In this document: in pieces, positions 6,852 to 15,009 of the stretch
Layout of the letters: each line of letters begins with the position of its first letter
Numbering within the stretch: position 1 is the first letter of the stretch
Origin: Burkholderiales bacterium
GTDB taxonomy: Bacteria; Pseudomonadota; Gammaproteobacteria; Burkholderiales; Burkholderiaceae_C
DNA length: 64,000 nt
Direction: 5' to 3'
Assembly (NCBI GenBank): GCA_016219375.1
Contig: JACRNC010000011.1
Span: 169,561 to 233,560, forward strand
Made by a program: the position numbers and the translations under genes
The notes under the pieces: generated by a model
What the model saw: only the letters and a program-made list of their open reading frames with translations
Database searches by the model: none
What the model was told of the DNA's origin: nothing

Positions 6852-9128
6852 ATGCAACAAGCTCATTCGCTGCCGCGCGCAGCCCGCCGCCCTGCATCCC
6901 GGCCGCAGCAGCCACCAGCCCTGGCGCCCCTGGCTGCCGCTTCTGCAGCCGCTATCGCGACACTGGCCACGCTGGCCGCCCCGCACGCCGCAGCGCAGAC
7001 GTCGGCCGATGCTGCGCGGGTCGAGTCCGTCACGCCCCTCGCCCCGCCCTCGCCCCTCGCTCCGCCCACGCCCGCCGCAATCCCAGCTCCTGCCCAAGCC
7101 GCAGGCGCCACCACGGCAACCACTCCGCCCCAGACCGACCTCCCGCCCATCGTCGTGCAGGCCGTGCGCGGCCGCGATGCGTCCACGCTGACCCAGCCCG
7201 ACCTGCCCACCGCCCGCCGCCGCATGGCGCGCGTGCCCGGCGGCGCGGCCGTGGTCGATGCCGAAAGCTATGCCCAGGCCCGCGTGTCCAACCTGGCCGA
7301 TGCGCTGGGCTGGGCCACGGGCGTGTTCGTGCAGCCGCGCTTCGGCGCGGAGGAGGCCCGGCTGTCCATCCGCGGCTCGGGCCTGCAGCGCACCTTCCAC
7401 GGCCGGGGCATCAAGCTGATGCAGGACGGCGTGCCGCTGAACCTGGCCGACGGCAGCTTCGACTTCCAGGCCGTGGAGCCGCTGTCGGCCCGCTACGTGG
7501 AGGTCTGGCGCGGTGCCAACGCGCTGCAGTGGGGCGCCACCACGCTGGGCGGGGCGATCAACTTCGTCTCGCCCAACGGCTACAACGGCGACCGCGCCCG
7601 CGCCCGGCTGGAAGCCGGCAGCTGGGGCTACCGCCGGCTGCACCTGTCCACCGGCGACGTGGCCGGGCCCATCGACTACCACCTGGCCGTCAGCCAGTTC
7701 ACGCAGGACGGATACCGCGACCATGCGGCGCAGGACACGCGGCGCGTGTCGGCCAACATCGGCTGGCAGCCGGCGCCGCGCTGGGAGACGCGCGTCTATC
7801 TGGGCCATGTCAGGAGCGACTCGGACCTGCCCGGCTCGCTGACGCTGGCCCAGATGGCCGCCGACCCGCGCCAGGCCGCGCCGGGCAACCTCAGCGGCGA
7901 CCAGCAGCGCGACATCGAGTGGACGCGCATCTCCAACAAGACGGTCTGGCGCGGCGAGCACGAGCAGGTGGAGGCCTTCTTCTATGCGTCCGACAAGCAG
8001 CTCTTCCACCCCATCTTCCAGGTGCTGCAGACCGACAGCCGCGACCGCGGCCTGGAGCTGCGCTACACCACCGAGCGGCCGCTGGCCGGCCGCGGCAACC
8101 GCTTCACCGTCGGCGCCTCGGCCGCGCGCGGCACCAATGCGGACGACCGCTTCGTCAACCGGGGCGGCCAGCCCGGCGCGCGCACCAATGCCTTTGCGCA
8201 GACCGCGCGCAACGTGGAGCTGTATGCCGAGAACGAGCACCGCGTGCAGCCCGACCTGGGCCTGGTCATCGGCTGGCAGCTGGCCGAGAGCCGGCGTGAG
8301 TCCCGCGACCGCTACATCGTCGGCGGCGTGGACGAAGGCTTCGACCTGACCTATCGCGGCAGCAGCCCCAAGCTCGGCCTGGTGTGGGATGCGCGGCGCA
8401 ACATGCAGGTGTTTGCCAACGTCTCGCGCAGTTTCGAGCCGCCCTCTTTCAGCGAGATCACCGGCGGCACGGCGCCGGTGCTCAACCACGCGCAACGCGG
8501 CACGACGCTGGAGCTGGGCACGCGCGGCAAGTGGGGCGGCCCGGGCCATGAGGCGGAGTGGGACGTGGCCGCCTACGAGGCCCATCTGCGCAACGAGCTG
8601 CTGTCGGTGTCAGCCTCGCCCAGCGTGACGACCACGATCAACGCCGGCCGCACCGTGCATCGCGGCCTGGAAGCCGGCGCCAGCGGCAAGGCCCCGACCA
8701 CCTCGGCGGGCCGGCTGGAGTGGCAGCTCAATGCGCTGTGGAACGACTTCCGCCTGGATGGCGACGCCACCCTGGGCAACCGCCGCCTGCCCGGCCTGCC
8801 CGAGGGCCAGGTGCGCGCGCAGCTCGGCTGGCGATCCAAGGGCGGCACGCTCTTGGCGGTCAACATGGAGGCCGCCACGCAGACCGAGGTGAGCTTCGAC
8901 GGCGCCGCCCCGCCCGCTGCCGGCTACGCCATCTGGGGCCTCAAGGCCGCCGGCCAGCTCACGCCGCAGCTCGCCTGGTTCATCGAAGGCCGCAACCTGG
9001 CCGACAAGACCTATGTGGCCACCACCGGCGTCGTGCGCAGCCGCCAGGCCTGGCTGAGCAACGGCGCGCAGTACATGCCAGGAGATGGGCGCTCGGTGTA
9101 TGCGGGGGTGGATTGGCGGTTCAACTGA
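6852..9128 (+). CDS. TonB-dependent outer-membrane receptor (FecA-like)
   Basis: A 758-residue receptor. A signal peptide (APLAAASAAAIATLATLAAPHAAAQ) is followed by a Pro/Ala-rich linker and TonB-box-like LPPIVVQAV. The plug domain includes LADALGWATGVFVQPRFGAE, LSIRGSGLQRTF and WRGANALQWGATTLGGAINF; the barrel runs to the C-terminal VYAGVDWRF with the usual terminal aromatic. Such proteins take up iron chelates, cobalamin, copper complexes or other ligands at the outer membrane using TonB energy. The ligand cannot be told from sequence; the His/Cys-rich neighbour upstream hints at a metal. Confidence 0.92.
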   Translation: MQQAHSLPRAARRPASRPQQPPALAPLAAASAAAIATLATLAAPHAAAQTSADAARVESVTPLAPPSPLAPPTPAAIPAPAQAAGATTATTPPQTDLPPIVVQAVRGRDASTLTQPDLPTARRRMARVPGGAAVVDAESYAQARVSNLADALGWATGVFVQPRFGAEEARLSIRGSGLQRTFHGRGIKLMQDGVPLNLADGSFDFQAVEPLSARYVEVWRGANALQWGATTLGGAINFVSPNGYNGDRARARLEAGSWGYRRLHLSTGDVAGPIDYHLAVSQFTQDGYRDHAAQDTRRVSANIGWQPAPRWETRVYLGHVRSDSDLPGSLTLAQMAADPRQAAPGNLSGDQQRDIEWTRISNKTVWRGEHEQVEAFFYASDKQLFHPIFQVLQTDSRDRGLELRYTTERPLAGRGNRFTVGASAARGTNADDRFVNRGGQPGARTNAFAQTARNVELYAENEHRVQPDLGLVIGWQLAESRRESRDRYIVGGVDEGFDLTYRGSSPKLGLVWDARRNMQVFANVSRSFEPPSFSEITGGTAPVLNHAQRGTTLELGTRGKWGGPGHEAEWDVAAYEAHLRNELLSVSASPSVTTTINAGRTVHRGLEAGASGKAPTTSAGRLEWQLNALWNDFRLDGDATLGNRRLPGLPEGQVRAQLGWRSKGGTLLAVNMEAATQTEVSFDGAAPPAAGYAIWGLKAAGQLTPQLAWFIEGRNLADKTYVATTGVVRSRQAWLSNGAQYMPGDGRSVYAGVDWRFN

Positions 9129-9324
9129 GGGCTGGCTGCGGAAGGCAGGCAACGATCCGCGCGGCCTGCGAGCTGTCATCGTCGGTGGCAGCTCGCGGAG
9201 ATGGCGGCGTCGCGATTGCCGCCTGGCGCCAGCCTTTGCAGGCGAGCGACCTGACAGCCGGTCAACCCAGCAGACCCCCTGCCGGCCGCCGCTATGCCAT
9301 CGGGCACGGCGCTGCTAGATTCGC

Positions 9325-9432
9325 GGCTGCCCATCTGCAGCCACCCCTCAGGACGACGCGAAAGACTGGGGGGCGTATCGACGGGAGACGCCTGTAAAGC
9401 GCCTCCTGCGGACGCTGCAGGTGGGCTTTTTT
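9325..9432 (+). ncRNA. candidate small RNA with intrinsic terminator
   Basis: TGCTAGATT at 9313-9321 is an extended -10-like element, placing transcription start near 9325-9328. Downstream are hairpin 1 (GGCTG...CAGCC, 9325-9342), hairpin 2 (CCCC at 9344-9347 with GGGG at 9368-9371), hairpin 3 (GGCGT...ACGCC, 9372-9392) and a terminator (9401-9432). No plausible ORF lies inside. The -35 region is weak. It sits between the convergent TonB receptor and cobT genes, so part of it could simply be the receptor's 3' region. Confidence 0.5.
9401..9432 (+). terminator. intrinsic terminator
   Basis: The stem GCC-CCTGC pairs with GCAGG-GGC with one internal mismatch and is followed by TTTTTT at 9427-9432. 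It ends the candidate small RNA and possibly also the TonB receptor transcript. Confidence 0.75.
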
Positions 9433-9449
9433 GTGGGCCGTGCGGCTTT

Positions 9450-10559
9450 CTAGGCCGCGTCGCGCCCCGCGTCCGCTTCCGACAGCACCCGCGCCTCGGA
9501 CACGGCCGGGCCGTCCAGGTCGGCGGGATAGGTCTCGCCGGCGGGCTCGCCTTCGGCCACTTCGGTCAGCAGCGCGGCGGCGGCATGCACCAGCGGCCAG
9601 GCCAGCACGGCGCCGGTGCCGTCGGTGCTGCTCATGCCCAGCTCCAGCAGGGCCGTGGCATCGAAGAGGTCCAGCGTGGCCGTGAGGCCGGGGTGCGGAT
9701 GGCTGCGGCTGAAGGCCACGTAGTCCATCACCGCCGGCGCGATGCGCGAGGCCACCATCAGCGCCGCGCAGGCCGGCAGGCCATCGACGACGATCACGTG
9801 CCGCTTGCCCGCGGCCACCAGCATGGCGCCCACCATCATCGCCACCTCGTAGCCGCCGAAGGCCGCCAGCACCTCCACCGGGTCGGACACATTGCGGTGC
9901 CGCCCCTGCGCCCCCTGCAGCACCACCAGCTGGCGCGACAGATCCTGCTGGGCCAGTAGCGTGGGCGTGGCCAGCAGCTGGCGCAGCGACAGGCGGCGAT
10001 CAGCCAGGCGGGCGATGACCAGGGCGGCGCTCTCGAAGGAGCCCTCGCCCACGCCGGCGCAGGCCAGGAAGTTGCCCGGCAGCGCGTCGGCGATCTCCAT
10101 GCCGGCGCGGATGGCGGCATGCGCCTGCACCAGGGACATCGCGGCATTGACCCGGCAGTTGCGCGTGCCGTGGGCGATCTTGCGCGCCATCAGGCCATCG
10201 TGCGGCTGCAGCGCCTCGGCCACGCCGGCATCGACGAGGGTCAGCTCCACGCCCTGGATGCGGGCGAACACCGGCAGCGGCAGGCGGCCGGTCAGCAGCT
10301 CGCGCACCTGGGTGGCGGTGGAGCGCGTGGGCGGCAGGATGCGGTCCACCACCAGCCCGTGGTCGCCGGCAAAGACCAGGATCTGCGGCTGCTCCAGCCG
10401 CGGCTTGAGGTTGCCCTGGATCAGGCCCAGGCGCACGGCCAGCGGCTCCAGCTCGCCCAGGCTGCCCACGGTCTCGCTGCGGCGCAGCAGCTTCTCGCGC
10501 AGGGCGCGCTCCAGCCCGGCGTGGGCGGTGGGCGTGACGGGGGAATGGGGCGCGCTCAT
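9450..10559 (-). CDS. cobT: CobT-like nicotinate-nucleotide phosphoribosyltransferase
   Basis: A 369-residue protein aligning along its length with CobT, which transfers phosphoribose from nicotinate mononucleotide to dimethylbenzimidazole in the lower-loop branch of cobalamin synthesis. Recognisable blocks are ETVGSLGELEPLAVRL, FAGDHGLVVD, VNAAMSL, AFGGYEVAMMVGAMLVAA and VDGLPACAALMVA. Two key blocks differ: GVGELGMANTT of E. coli is GVGEGSFESA here, and the catalytic Glu of LGEGSGAAL is Asp (STDGTGAVL). No other cobalamin gene is nearby, so the acceptor base or activity may differ. The ATG at 10557-10559 gives the family N-terminus. Confidence 0.78.
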   Translation of the reverse strand: MSAPHSPVTPTAHAGLERALREKLLRRSETVGSLGELEPLAVRLGLIQGNLKPRLEQPQILVFAGDHGLVVDRILPPTRSTATQVRELLTGRLPLPVFARIQGVELTLVDAGVAEALQPHDGLMARKIAHGTRNCRVNAAMSLVQAHAAIRAGMEIADALPGNFLACAGVGEGSFESAALVIARLADRRLSLRQLLATPTLLAQQDLSRQLVVLQGAQGRHRNVSDPVEVLAAFGGYEVAMMVGAMLVAAGKRHVIVVDGLPACAALMVASRIAPAVMDYVAFSRSHPHPGLTATLDLFDATALLELGMSSTDGTGAVLAWPLVHAAAALLTEVAEGEPAGETYPADLDGPAVSEARVLSEADAGRDAA

Positions 10560-10654
10560 GATCGGGCGATTCTGACCAGCCCGCCGCGTGCGGCGCCACG
10601 GCACAGTCCCTGATCCGCAGCCCACATTCCTGGCCGCCTGCGCCTTGTGGCCGC

Positions 10655-12220
10655 TCAGCGCAGAAACAGCCGATACACCGGGTTACGCGTTTCCTCGACA
10701 TACGGATAGCCCAGCGTGTCGAGGAAGGTCTTGAGCGCCGCCTGCTCCCCGCGCGGCACCTGCAGGCCTACGAGGATGCGGCCGTAGTCGCCGCCCTGGT
10801 TGCGGTAGTGGAAGAGGCTGATGTTCCAGTCCGGGTGCATGCTGGAGAGAAACGTCATCAGCGCGCCCGGCCGCTCCGGGAAGGTGAAGCTGAACAGGCG
10901 CTCGTCGCTCGCCAGCTCGCAGCGCCCGCCCACCATGTGGCGGATGTGCGTCTTGGCCAGCTCGTCGTGCGTCAGGTCCACCGTGGCGAAGCCCTGGCGC
11001 TGGAAGTGGCTGGCGATCTGCCGCGACTCGCCGCGCGCGCTGGTGCTCAGGCCGACGAAGATGTGCGCCTGCTGCGCATCGGAGATGCGGTAGTTGAACT
11101 CGGTGACGCTGCGGGGGCCGATCAGGCCGCAAAAGCGCTTGAAGGAGCCGCGCTCCTCAGGGATGGTCACCGCGAACAGCGCCTCGCGCTCCTCGCCCAC
11201 GTCGGCCCGCTCGGCCACGAAGCGCAGGCGGTCGAAGTTCATGTTGGCGCCGCAGACGATGGAGACGAACGTCTGCCCCTTCTTCTTGTGGCGCTGCGCG
11301 TATTGCTTGATCGCCGCCACGCCCAGGGCGCCGGCCGGCTCCACCACGGCGCGGGTGTCGGTGTAGATGTCCTTGATGGCCGCGCACACTGCGTCGGTGT
11401 CCACCACCACGTAGTCGTCCACCAGCTCGCGCGCCAGGCGCAGGGTCTCGCTGCCCACGGTCTTGACCGCGGTGCCGTCGGAGAACAGGCCGACGTTGGG
11501 CAGCGTCACCCGCTTGCCGGCCTTGACCGAGCGCACCATCGCGTCGGAGTCGACCGTCTGCACGCCGATGACCTTGATCTCCGGCCGCACGGCCTTGATG
11601 TAGGCAGCCACGCCGCTGATCAGCCCGCCGCCGCCGATGGCCACGAACACCGCATCGATCGGCCCCTGGTGCTGGCGCAGGATCTCCATGGCCACCGTGC
11701 CCTGGCCGGCGATCACGTCCGGGTCGTCGAAAGGGTGCACGAAGACCAGCTTGCGCTTGCGCTCCAGCTCCAGCGCGTGCTCGTAGGCGTCGGAGTAGCT
11801 CTCCCCGAACAGCACCGCCTCGCCGCCCAGCGCGCGCACGGCGTCCACCTTGACCTGCGGCGTGGTCACCGGCATCACGATCACCGCCGTCGTGCCCAGC
11901 CGCCGCGCGCCCAGGGCCACGCCCTGCGCATGGTTGCCGGCCGAGGCGCAGATCACCCCGCGCTTCAATTGCGCGGGCGAGAGCTGCGCCATCTTGTTGT
12001 ACGCGCCGCGCAGCTTGAAGCTGAACACCGGCTGCGTGTCCTCGCGCTTGAGCCACACCTGATGGCCCAGCCGCGCCGACAGGTTGCGCGCCGGCTGCAG
12101 CTCGGACTCGATGGCCACGTCATAGACCCGCGCGGTCAGGATCTTCTGCAGGTAGTCGAGCCGGGTCAGCGGGCGTGCGCCGCTATGGGCAGCACGGGAC
12201 GGCGCGGCAGCGCGGGGCAT
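10655..12220 (-). CDS. ilvA: threonine ammonia-lyase, biosynthetic
   Basis: A 521-residue PLP enzyme making 2-oxobutanoate from threonine, the first step of isoleucine synthesis. The PLP lysine motif is SFKLRGAYNKM, the Gly-rich phosphate loop is GGGGLISG, and SAGNHAQGVAL is conserved. Two C-terminal ACT-like regulatory domains follow from about residue 345 (ALFAVTIPEERGSFKRF and LFSFTFPERPGALMTF), as expected for the isoleucine-inhibited form. GGAG 8 bases upstream supports the ATG at 12220; a TTG six codons earlier is less likely. A terminator-ended sRNA candidate lies 150 bases upstream on the same strand. Confidence 0.96.
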   Translation of the reverse strand: MPRAAAPSRAAHSGARPLTRLDYLQKILTARVYDVAIESELQPARNLSARLGHQVWLKREDTQPVFSFKLRGAYNKMAQLSPAQLKRGVICASAGNHAQGVALGARRLGTTAVIVMPVTTPQVKVDAVRALGGEAVLFGESYSDAYEHALELERKRKLVFVHPFDDPDVIAGQGTVAMEILRQHQGPIDAVFVAIGGGGLISGVAAYIKAVRPEIKVIGVQTVDSDAMVRSVKAGKRVTLPNVGLFSDGTAVKTVGSETLRLARELVDDYVVVDTDAVCAAIKDIYTDTRAVVEPAGALGVAAIKQYAQRHKKKGQTFVSIVCGANMNFDRLRFVAERADVGEEREALFAVTIPEERGSFKRFCGLIGPRSVTEFNYRISDAQQAHIFVGLSTSARGESRQIASHFQRQGFATVDLTHDELAKTHIRHMVGGRCELASDERLFSFTFPERPGALMTFLSSMHPDWNISLFHYRNQGGDYGRILVGLQVPRGEQAALKTFLDTLGYPYVEETRNPVYRLFLR

Positions 12221-12369
12221 GGGCAGCACTCCAGGCAAGGGATCGTGGGGAGCCGGGGATGATAAGAGCCGGCCTCAGCGGCCTCCGGCTGCGCGAGCCG
12301 GGCACCCGCCACGCCTGCACTGCAGGCCGGCGCACCACGAAAAACTGTGTGCCCTGCATCCCCGGAAAT

Positions 12370-12400
12370 AAAAAAACCCGGGGTCTTGCAACCCCGGGTT
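12370..12400 (-). terminator. intrinsic terminator of the candidate sRNA
   Basis: On the minus strand AACCCGGGGT pairs with ACCCCGGGTT (10 bp, 6-nt loop) and is followed by a run of seven T (12376 down to 12370). Textbook Rho-independent terminator. Confidence 0.9.
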
Positions 12401-12482
12401 GAATCCACCAATGGAGGAGGGTGGAGGAGACAAACAGTGTTGCGATAGAGCCGCTGGTGAGCGGCTGGTTTCGCAAACACTG
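12370..12482 (-). ncRNA. candidate trans-acting sRNA with CCUCC motifs
   Basis: On the minus strand a promoter (12489-12518) is followed by about 113 nt. It begins with a long stem: AGTGTTTGCGA pairs with TCGCAACACT (one bulge) and encloses AGCCGCT-CACC-AGCGGCT. An unpaired C/U-rich stretch then reads GTCTCCTCCACCCTCCTCC, two copies of an anti-Shine-Dalgarno motif, followed by an intrinsic terminator. This is the layout of Hfq-type sRNAs acting on ribosome binding sites. It lies upstream of ilvA on the same strand, so an attenuated ilvA leader is the main alternative. Confidence 0.68.
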
Positions 12483-12488
12483 TGTCAA

Positions 12489-12518
12489 ATTGTAGAGGCT
12501 GGCCCGGGTTTACCGCAA
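12489..12518 (-). promoter_or_regulatory. sigma70 promoter of the candidate sRNA
   Basis: Minus strand: TTGCGG (12518-12513), 18-base spacer, TACAAT (12494-12489). The predicted start is near 12482, the base of the first stem. Confidence 0.65.
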
Positions 12519-12551
12519 TAGCAGACGCTCACGTACACGGATGGGGCTGCC

Positions 12552-12606
12552 GACCAGCCCAACCAGCCCAACCAGCCCAACCGGCTGATCGGCTGATCGG
12601 CTGACC
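12552..12606. repeat. short tandem repeats upstream of the sRNA promoter
   Basis: Several copies of a 9-base unit ACCAGCCCA-like, immediately followed by about three copies of an 8-base GGCTGATC unit. They lie in the gap between the divergent sRNA candidate and the OsmC gene. Confidence 0.8.
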
Positions 12607-12721
12607 GGGCGAGAGCGAGAGCCGGCCCACAATTCAGGCCCCCACCGGCGTCGCCCCTCTCCTGGCGCGAGCCGCCGGCGTTTCATCACCTCAGCCCGCG
12701 GCCCGGCCGCTCGCATCGAAC

Positions 12722-13144
12722 ATGGACTGCACGATCAACTGGATGCCGGCCAACGGCATGGCGTTCTCCGCCGAAACCGGCAGCGGCCACCTGCTGACGA
12801 TGGACGGCGCCCCCGACGGCGGCGGCCGCAACCTGGCCCCCCGCCCGATGGAGCTGCTGCTGGCCGGCACCGGCGGCTGCACCGCCTACGACGTGGTGCT
12901 GATCCTCAAGCGCGGCCGCCACGACGTACGCGGCTGCCAGGTCAAGCTCACCAGCGAGCGCGCCGCCACCGAGCCCAAGGTCTTCACCTGCATCAACATG
13001 CACTTCATCGTCACCGGCGTGAACCTGCCCCCGGCAGCGGTCGAGCGTGCCATCCAGATGTCGCACGACAAGTACTGCTCCGCCAGCATCATGCTGGGCA
13101 AGACGGCCGAGATCACGACCAGCTTCGAGGTGGTGGCCGCTTGA
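12722..13144 (+). CDS. OsmC/YhfA-family protein
   Basis: A 140-residue OsmC-superfamily protein. Members reduce organic or fatty-acid hydroperoxides with a pair of cysteines, though the YhfA branch is less well defined. The expected cysteines are visible in GTGGCTAYDV (near residue 54) and DKYCSASIML (near residue 119). The fold blocks APRPMELLLAG and VERAIQMSHDKY match. Cytoplasmic, with no signal peptide. The gene stands alone downstream of the repeat-containing gap. Confidence 0.92.
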   Translation: MDCTINWMPANGMAFSAETGSGHLLTMDGAPDGGGRNLAPRPMELLLAGTGGCTAYDVVLILKRGRHDVRGCQVKLTSERAATEPKVFTCINMHFIVTGVNLPPAAVERAIQMSHDKYCSASIMLGKTAEITTSFEVVAA

Positions 13145-13241
13145 GGCGCTGAACCGCCTGCCCTGGCAGGCACGACCCAGCCGGCCGCGGGCTGGCGATG
13201 CCCCGGCCGATTCCAGGACGCCGCAGGCGCTCGCCGGCGCG

Positions 13242-13877
13242 TCAGACCCGATGGGCCGTCGTCGTCATGACCCTGGCTGCCAGCCGCATCAGGCCCTGGA
13301 TGGGGGCGGGCAGGCTGGCTGCGCCGGCGTCGCGGGCGGCGGCGCCGTGGCGGATCTCGTCGTCGCGCATCTGCTCGACGATGGCGCGCGATGCGGTGTC
13401 GCCCTGGGGCAGGCGGGCCATGTGACTGTCCAGGTGCTGCTCGACCTGGCGCTCGGTCTCGACGACGAAGCCCAGGCTCCATTTGTCGCCGGCGCGGCCG
13501 GCGGCCAGGCCGATGGCGAAGGCACCGGCGTACCACAGCGGGTTGAGCAGGCTGGTGCGGCCGCCCAGCTCGTCGATGCGCTGCTTGGTCCAGGCCAGGT
13601 GGTCGGTCTCCTCGCGGGCGGCCTGCTCGAAGTGGGCCTTGAGCTGCTCGTCGCGGGTGGCCAGGGCGGCGGCGGTGTAGAGGGCCTGGGCACAGACCTC
13701 GCCGACATGGTTGACGCGCATCAGCGCGGCGGCCTCGCGCTTGTCTTCGTCGCTCAGCGCGCTGCCTTCTTCGGCCACCTGCGGCGTGGGCCGGCCGGCC
13801 ACGGCATTGCCGAATACCGTGCGCAGCGCGTTGTCGGCAGAAACCAGCAGGCGGTCGAGGGGCGTCAGGGCGGGCAT
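13242..13877 (-). CDS. coq7: demethoxyubiquinone hydroxylase Coq7
   Basis: A 211-residue di-iron hydroxylase of ubiquinone synthesis, performing a late ring hydroxylation at the inner membrane face. The di-iron ligands appear as [34 protein letters not shown] and [22 protein letters not shown] is the membrane-interacting stretch. The ATG at 13877 has GAAGG 8 bases upstream; a GTG three codons earlier is possible. It is divergent from hyi. Confidence 0.95.
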   Translation of the reverse strand: MPALTPLDRLLVSADNALRTVFGNAVAGRPTPQVAEEGSALSDEDKREAAALMRVNHVGEVCAQALYTAAALATRDEQLKAHFEQAAREETDHLAWTKQRIDELGGRTSLLNPLWYAGAFAIGLAAGRAGDKWSLGFVVETERQVEQHLDSHMARLPQGDTASRAIVEQMRDDEIRHGAAARDAGAASLPAPIQGLMRLAARVMTTTAHRV

Positions 13878-13963
13878 GGCCTTCACCTTCGGGGGTGGGT
13901 ATCAGGGTAGACCGGGGCATCTTACCCATCGCCCCTGCCAGGAGGCTCGGTTAGGCTGCGCCG

Positions 13964-14815
13964 ATGCCCCGCTTTGCTGCCAACCTGAGCTGGCTCTATG
14001 ACGAGCTGCCGCTGATCGACCGTTTTGCCCAGGCCGCGCGGGACGGCTTCCTGGGCGTGGAATGCCTCTTCCCCTATGACCATGACCGCGCGGCGCTGCG
14101 CGGTGAGCTGGACGAATACGGCCTGGAGTGGGTGCTGCTGAACGCGCCGCCGGGCGACTGGGCGGCTGGCGACCGCGGCCTGGCCGCCCGCCCGGGGCGC
14201 GAGGCGGAGTTCCAGCACGGCATCGAGCAGGCGCTGGACTGGGCGCAGGCCCTGGGCAGCCGCCGCGTGCACGTGATGGCCGGCCTGAGCCAGCCGCACG
14301 AGAACGCCGACGCGCTGTGGGCGCTCTACCAGCGCAACCTGGACTGGGCCGCGCGCCAGGCCGCGGGCTGCGGCGTGACGCTGCTGGTCGAGCCCATCAA
14401 CCCGATCGACATGCCCGGCTATCTGCTGACCCGCCAGGCGGCGGCGCATCGGCTGGTCAGCGAGATCGGCGCGCCCAACCTGATGGTGCAGATGGACCTC
14501 TACCACTGCCAGCTGGTGGAGGGCGAGGTCACCGGCTGGCTGACCGGCGCGCTGCGGCCCGATGCGCCGGGCGCGGCCAGCCGCGTGGGCCACATGCAGG
14601 TGGCCGGCGTACCCGGGCGCCACGAGCCGGTGAGCGACGTGATCGACTACCCGTCGGTCTTCGAGTTGATCGACCAGCTCGGCTACACCGGCTGGATCGG
14701 CTGCGAATACCGCCCGCGCATGGCCCCGGCTGCGGGCGCGACCACCGCCGGGCTGGGCTGGATGGCGGGCTATCTGCAGCAGCAGCGCTTCGAGCGCGCC
14801 GAAGCGGCATCCTGA
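13964..14815 (+). CDS. hyi: hydroxypyruvate isomerase
   Basis: A 283-residue TIM-barrel sugar isomerase/epimerase. Hyi interconverts hydroxypyruvate and tartronate semialdehyde in glyoxylate metabolism. MPRFAANLSWLYDELPLIDRF is the family N-terminus, LLVEPINPIDMPGYLL carries the metal-binding Glu, MVQMDLYHCQL the Asp/His, and GWIGCEYRP the C-terminal Glu. No gcl or glxR neighbour is present. TAGGCT ends 7 bases before the ATG, so the leader may be very short. A paralogue with another substrate is possible. Confidence 0.85.
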   Translation: MPRFAANLSWLYDELPLIDRFAQAARDGFLGVECLFPYDHDRAALRGELDEYGLEWVLLNAPPGDWAAGDRGLAARPGREAEFQHGIEQALDWAQALGSRRVHVMAGLSQPHENADALWALYQRNLDWAARQAAGCGVTLLVEPINPIDMPGYLLTRQAAAHRLVSEIGAPNLMVQMDLYHCQLVEGEVTGWLTGALRPDAPGAASRVGHMQVAGVPGRHEPVSDVIDYPSVFELIDQLGYTGWIGCEYRPRMAPAAGATTAGLGWMAGYLQQQRFERAEAAS

Positions 14816-15009
14816 CCGGCCCGGGGCCTCGGCGCGATACCGTGCTGCCCACTGCGACGCGAGCCCGCTCAAGAGCCGGCTGCCGCGCACCGGCACCCAC
14901 ACCGGCTGACGGCTGATCCCGCGTGCCAGGGCGGGCGCCCTTGTCCCGCTCGCCCGCTCGCCGGCCACCTCGCGGCCTGTCGCGTGCACCACCTCTTTCC
15001 TTGACCACC

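Noticed and set aside
9130..9449. Cobalamin riboswitch near the CobT-like gene
   Set aside because: I found no B12-box-like core, and the structured RNA lies downstream of cobT on the opposite strand, so it cannot be its leader.
10808..12262. Long plus-strand open reading antisense to ilvA
   Set aside because: High-GC codon bias leaves antisense frames open; the product is His/Gly/Arg-rich with no recognisable domain, and ilvA on the other strand is unambiguous.
12220..12482. Amino-acid attenuator (leader peptide) for ilvA
   Set aside because: No leader peptide rich in Ile/Val/Leu codons precedes the terminator and no antiterminator alternative is evident; the sRNA reading explains the structure better, though it is not excluded.
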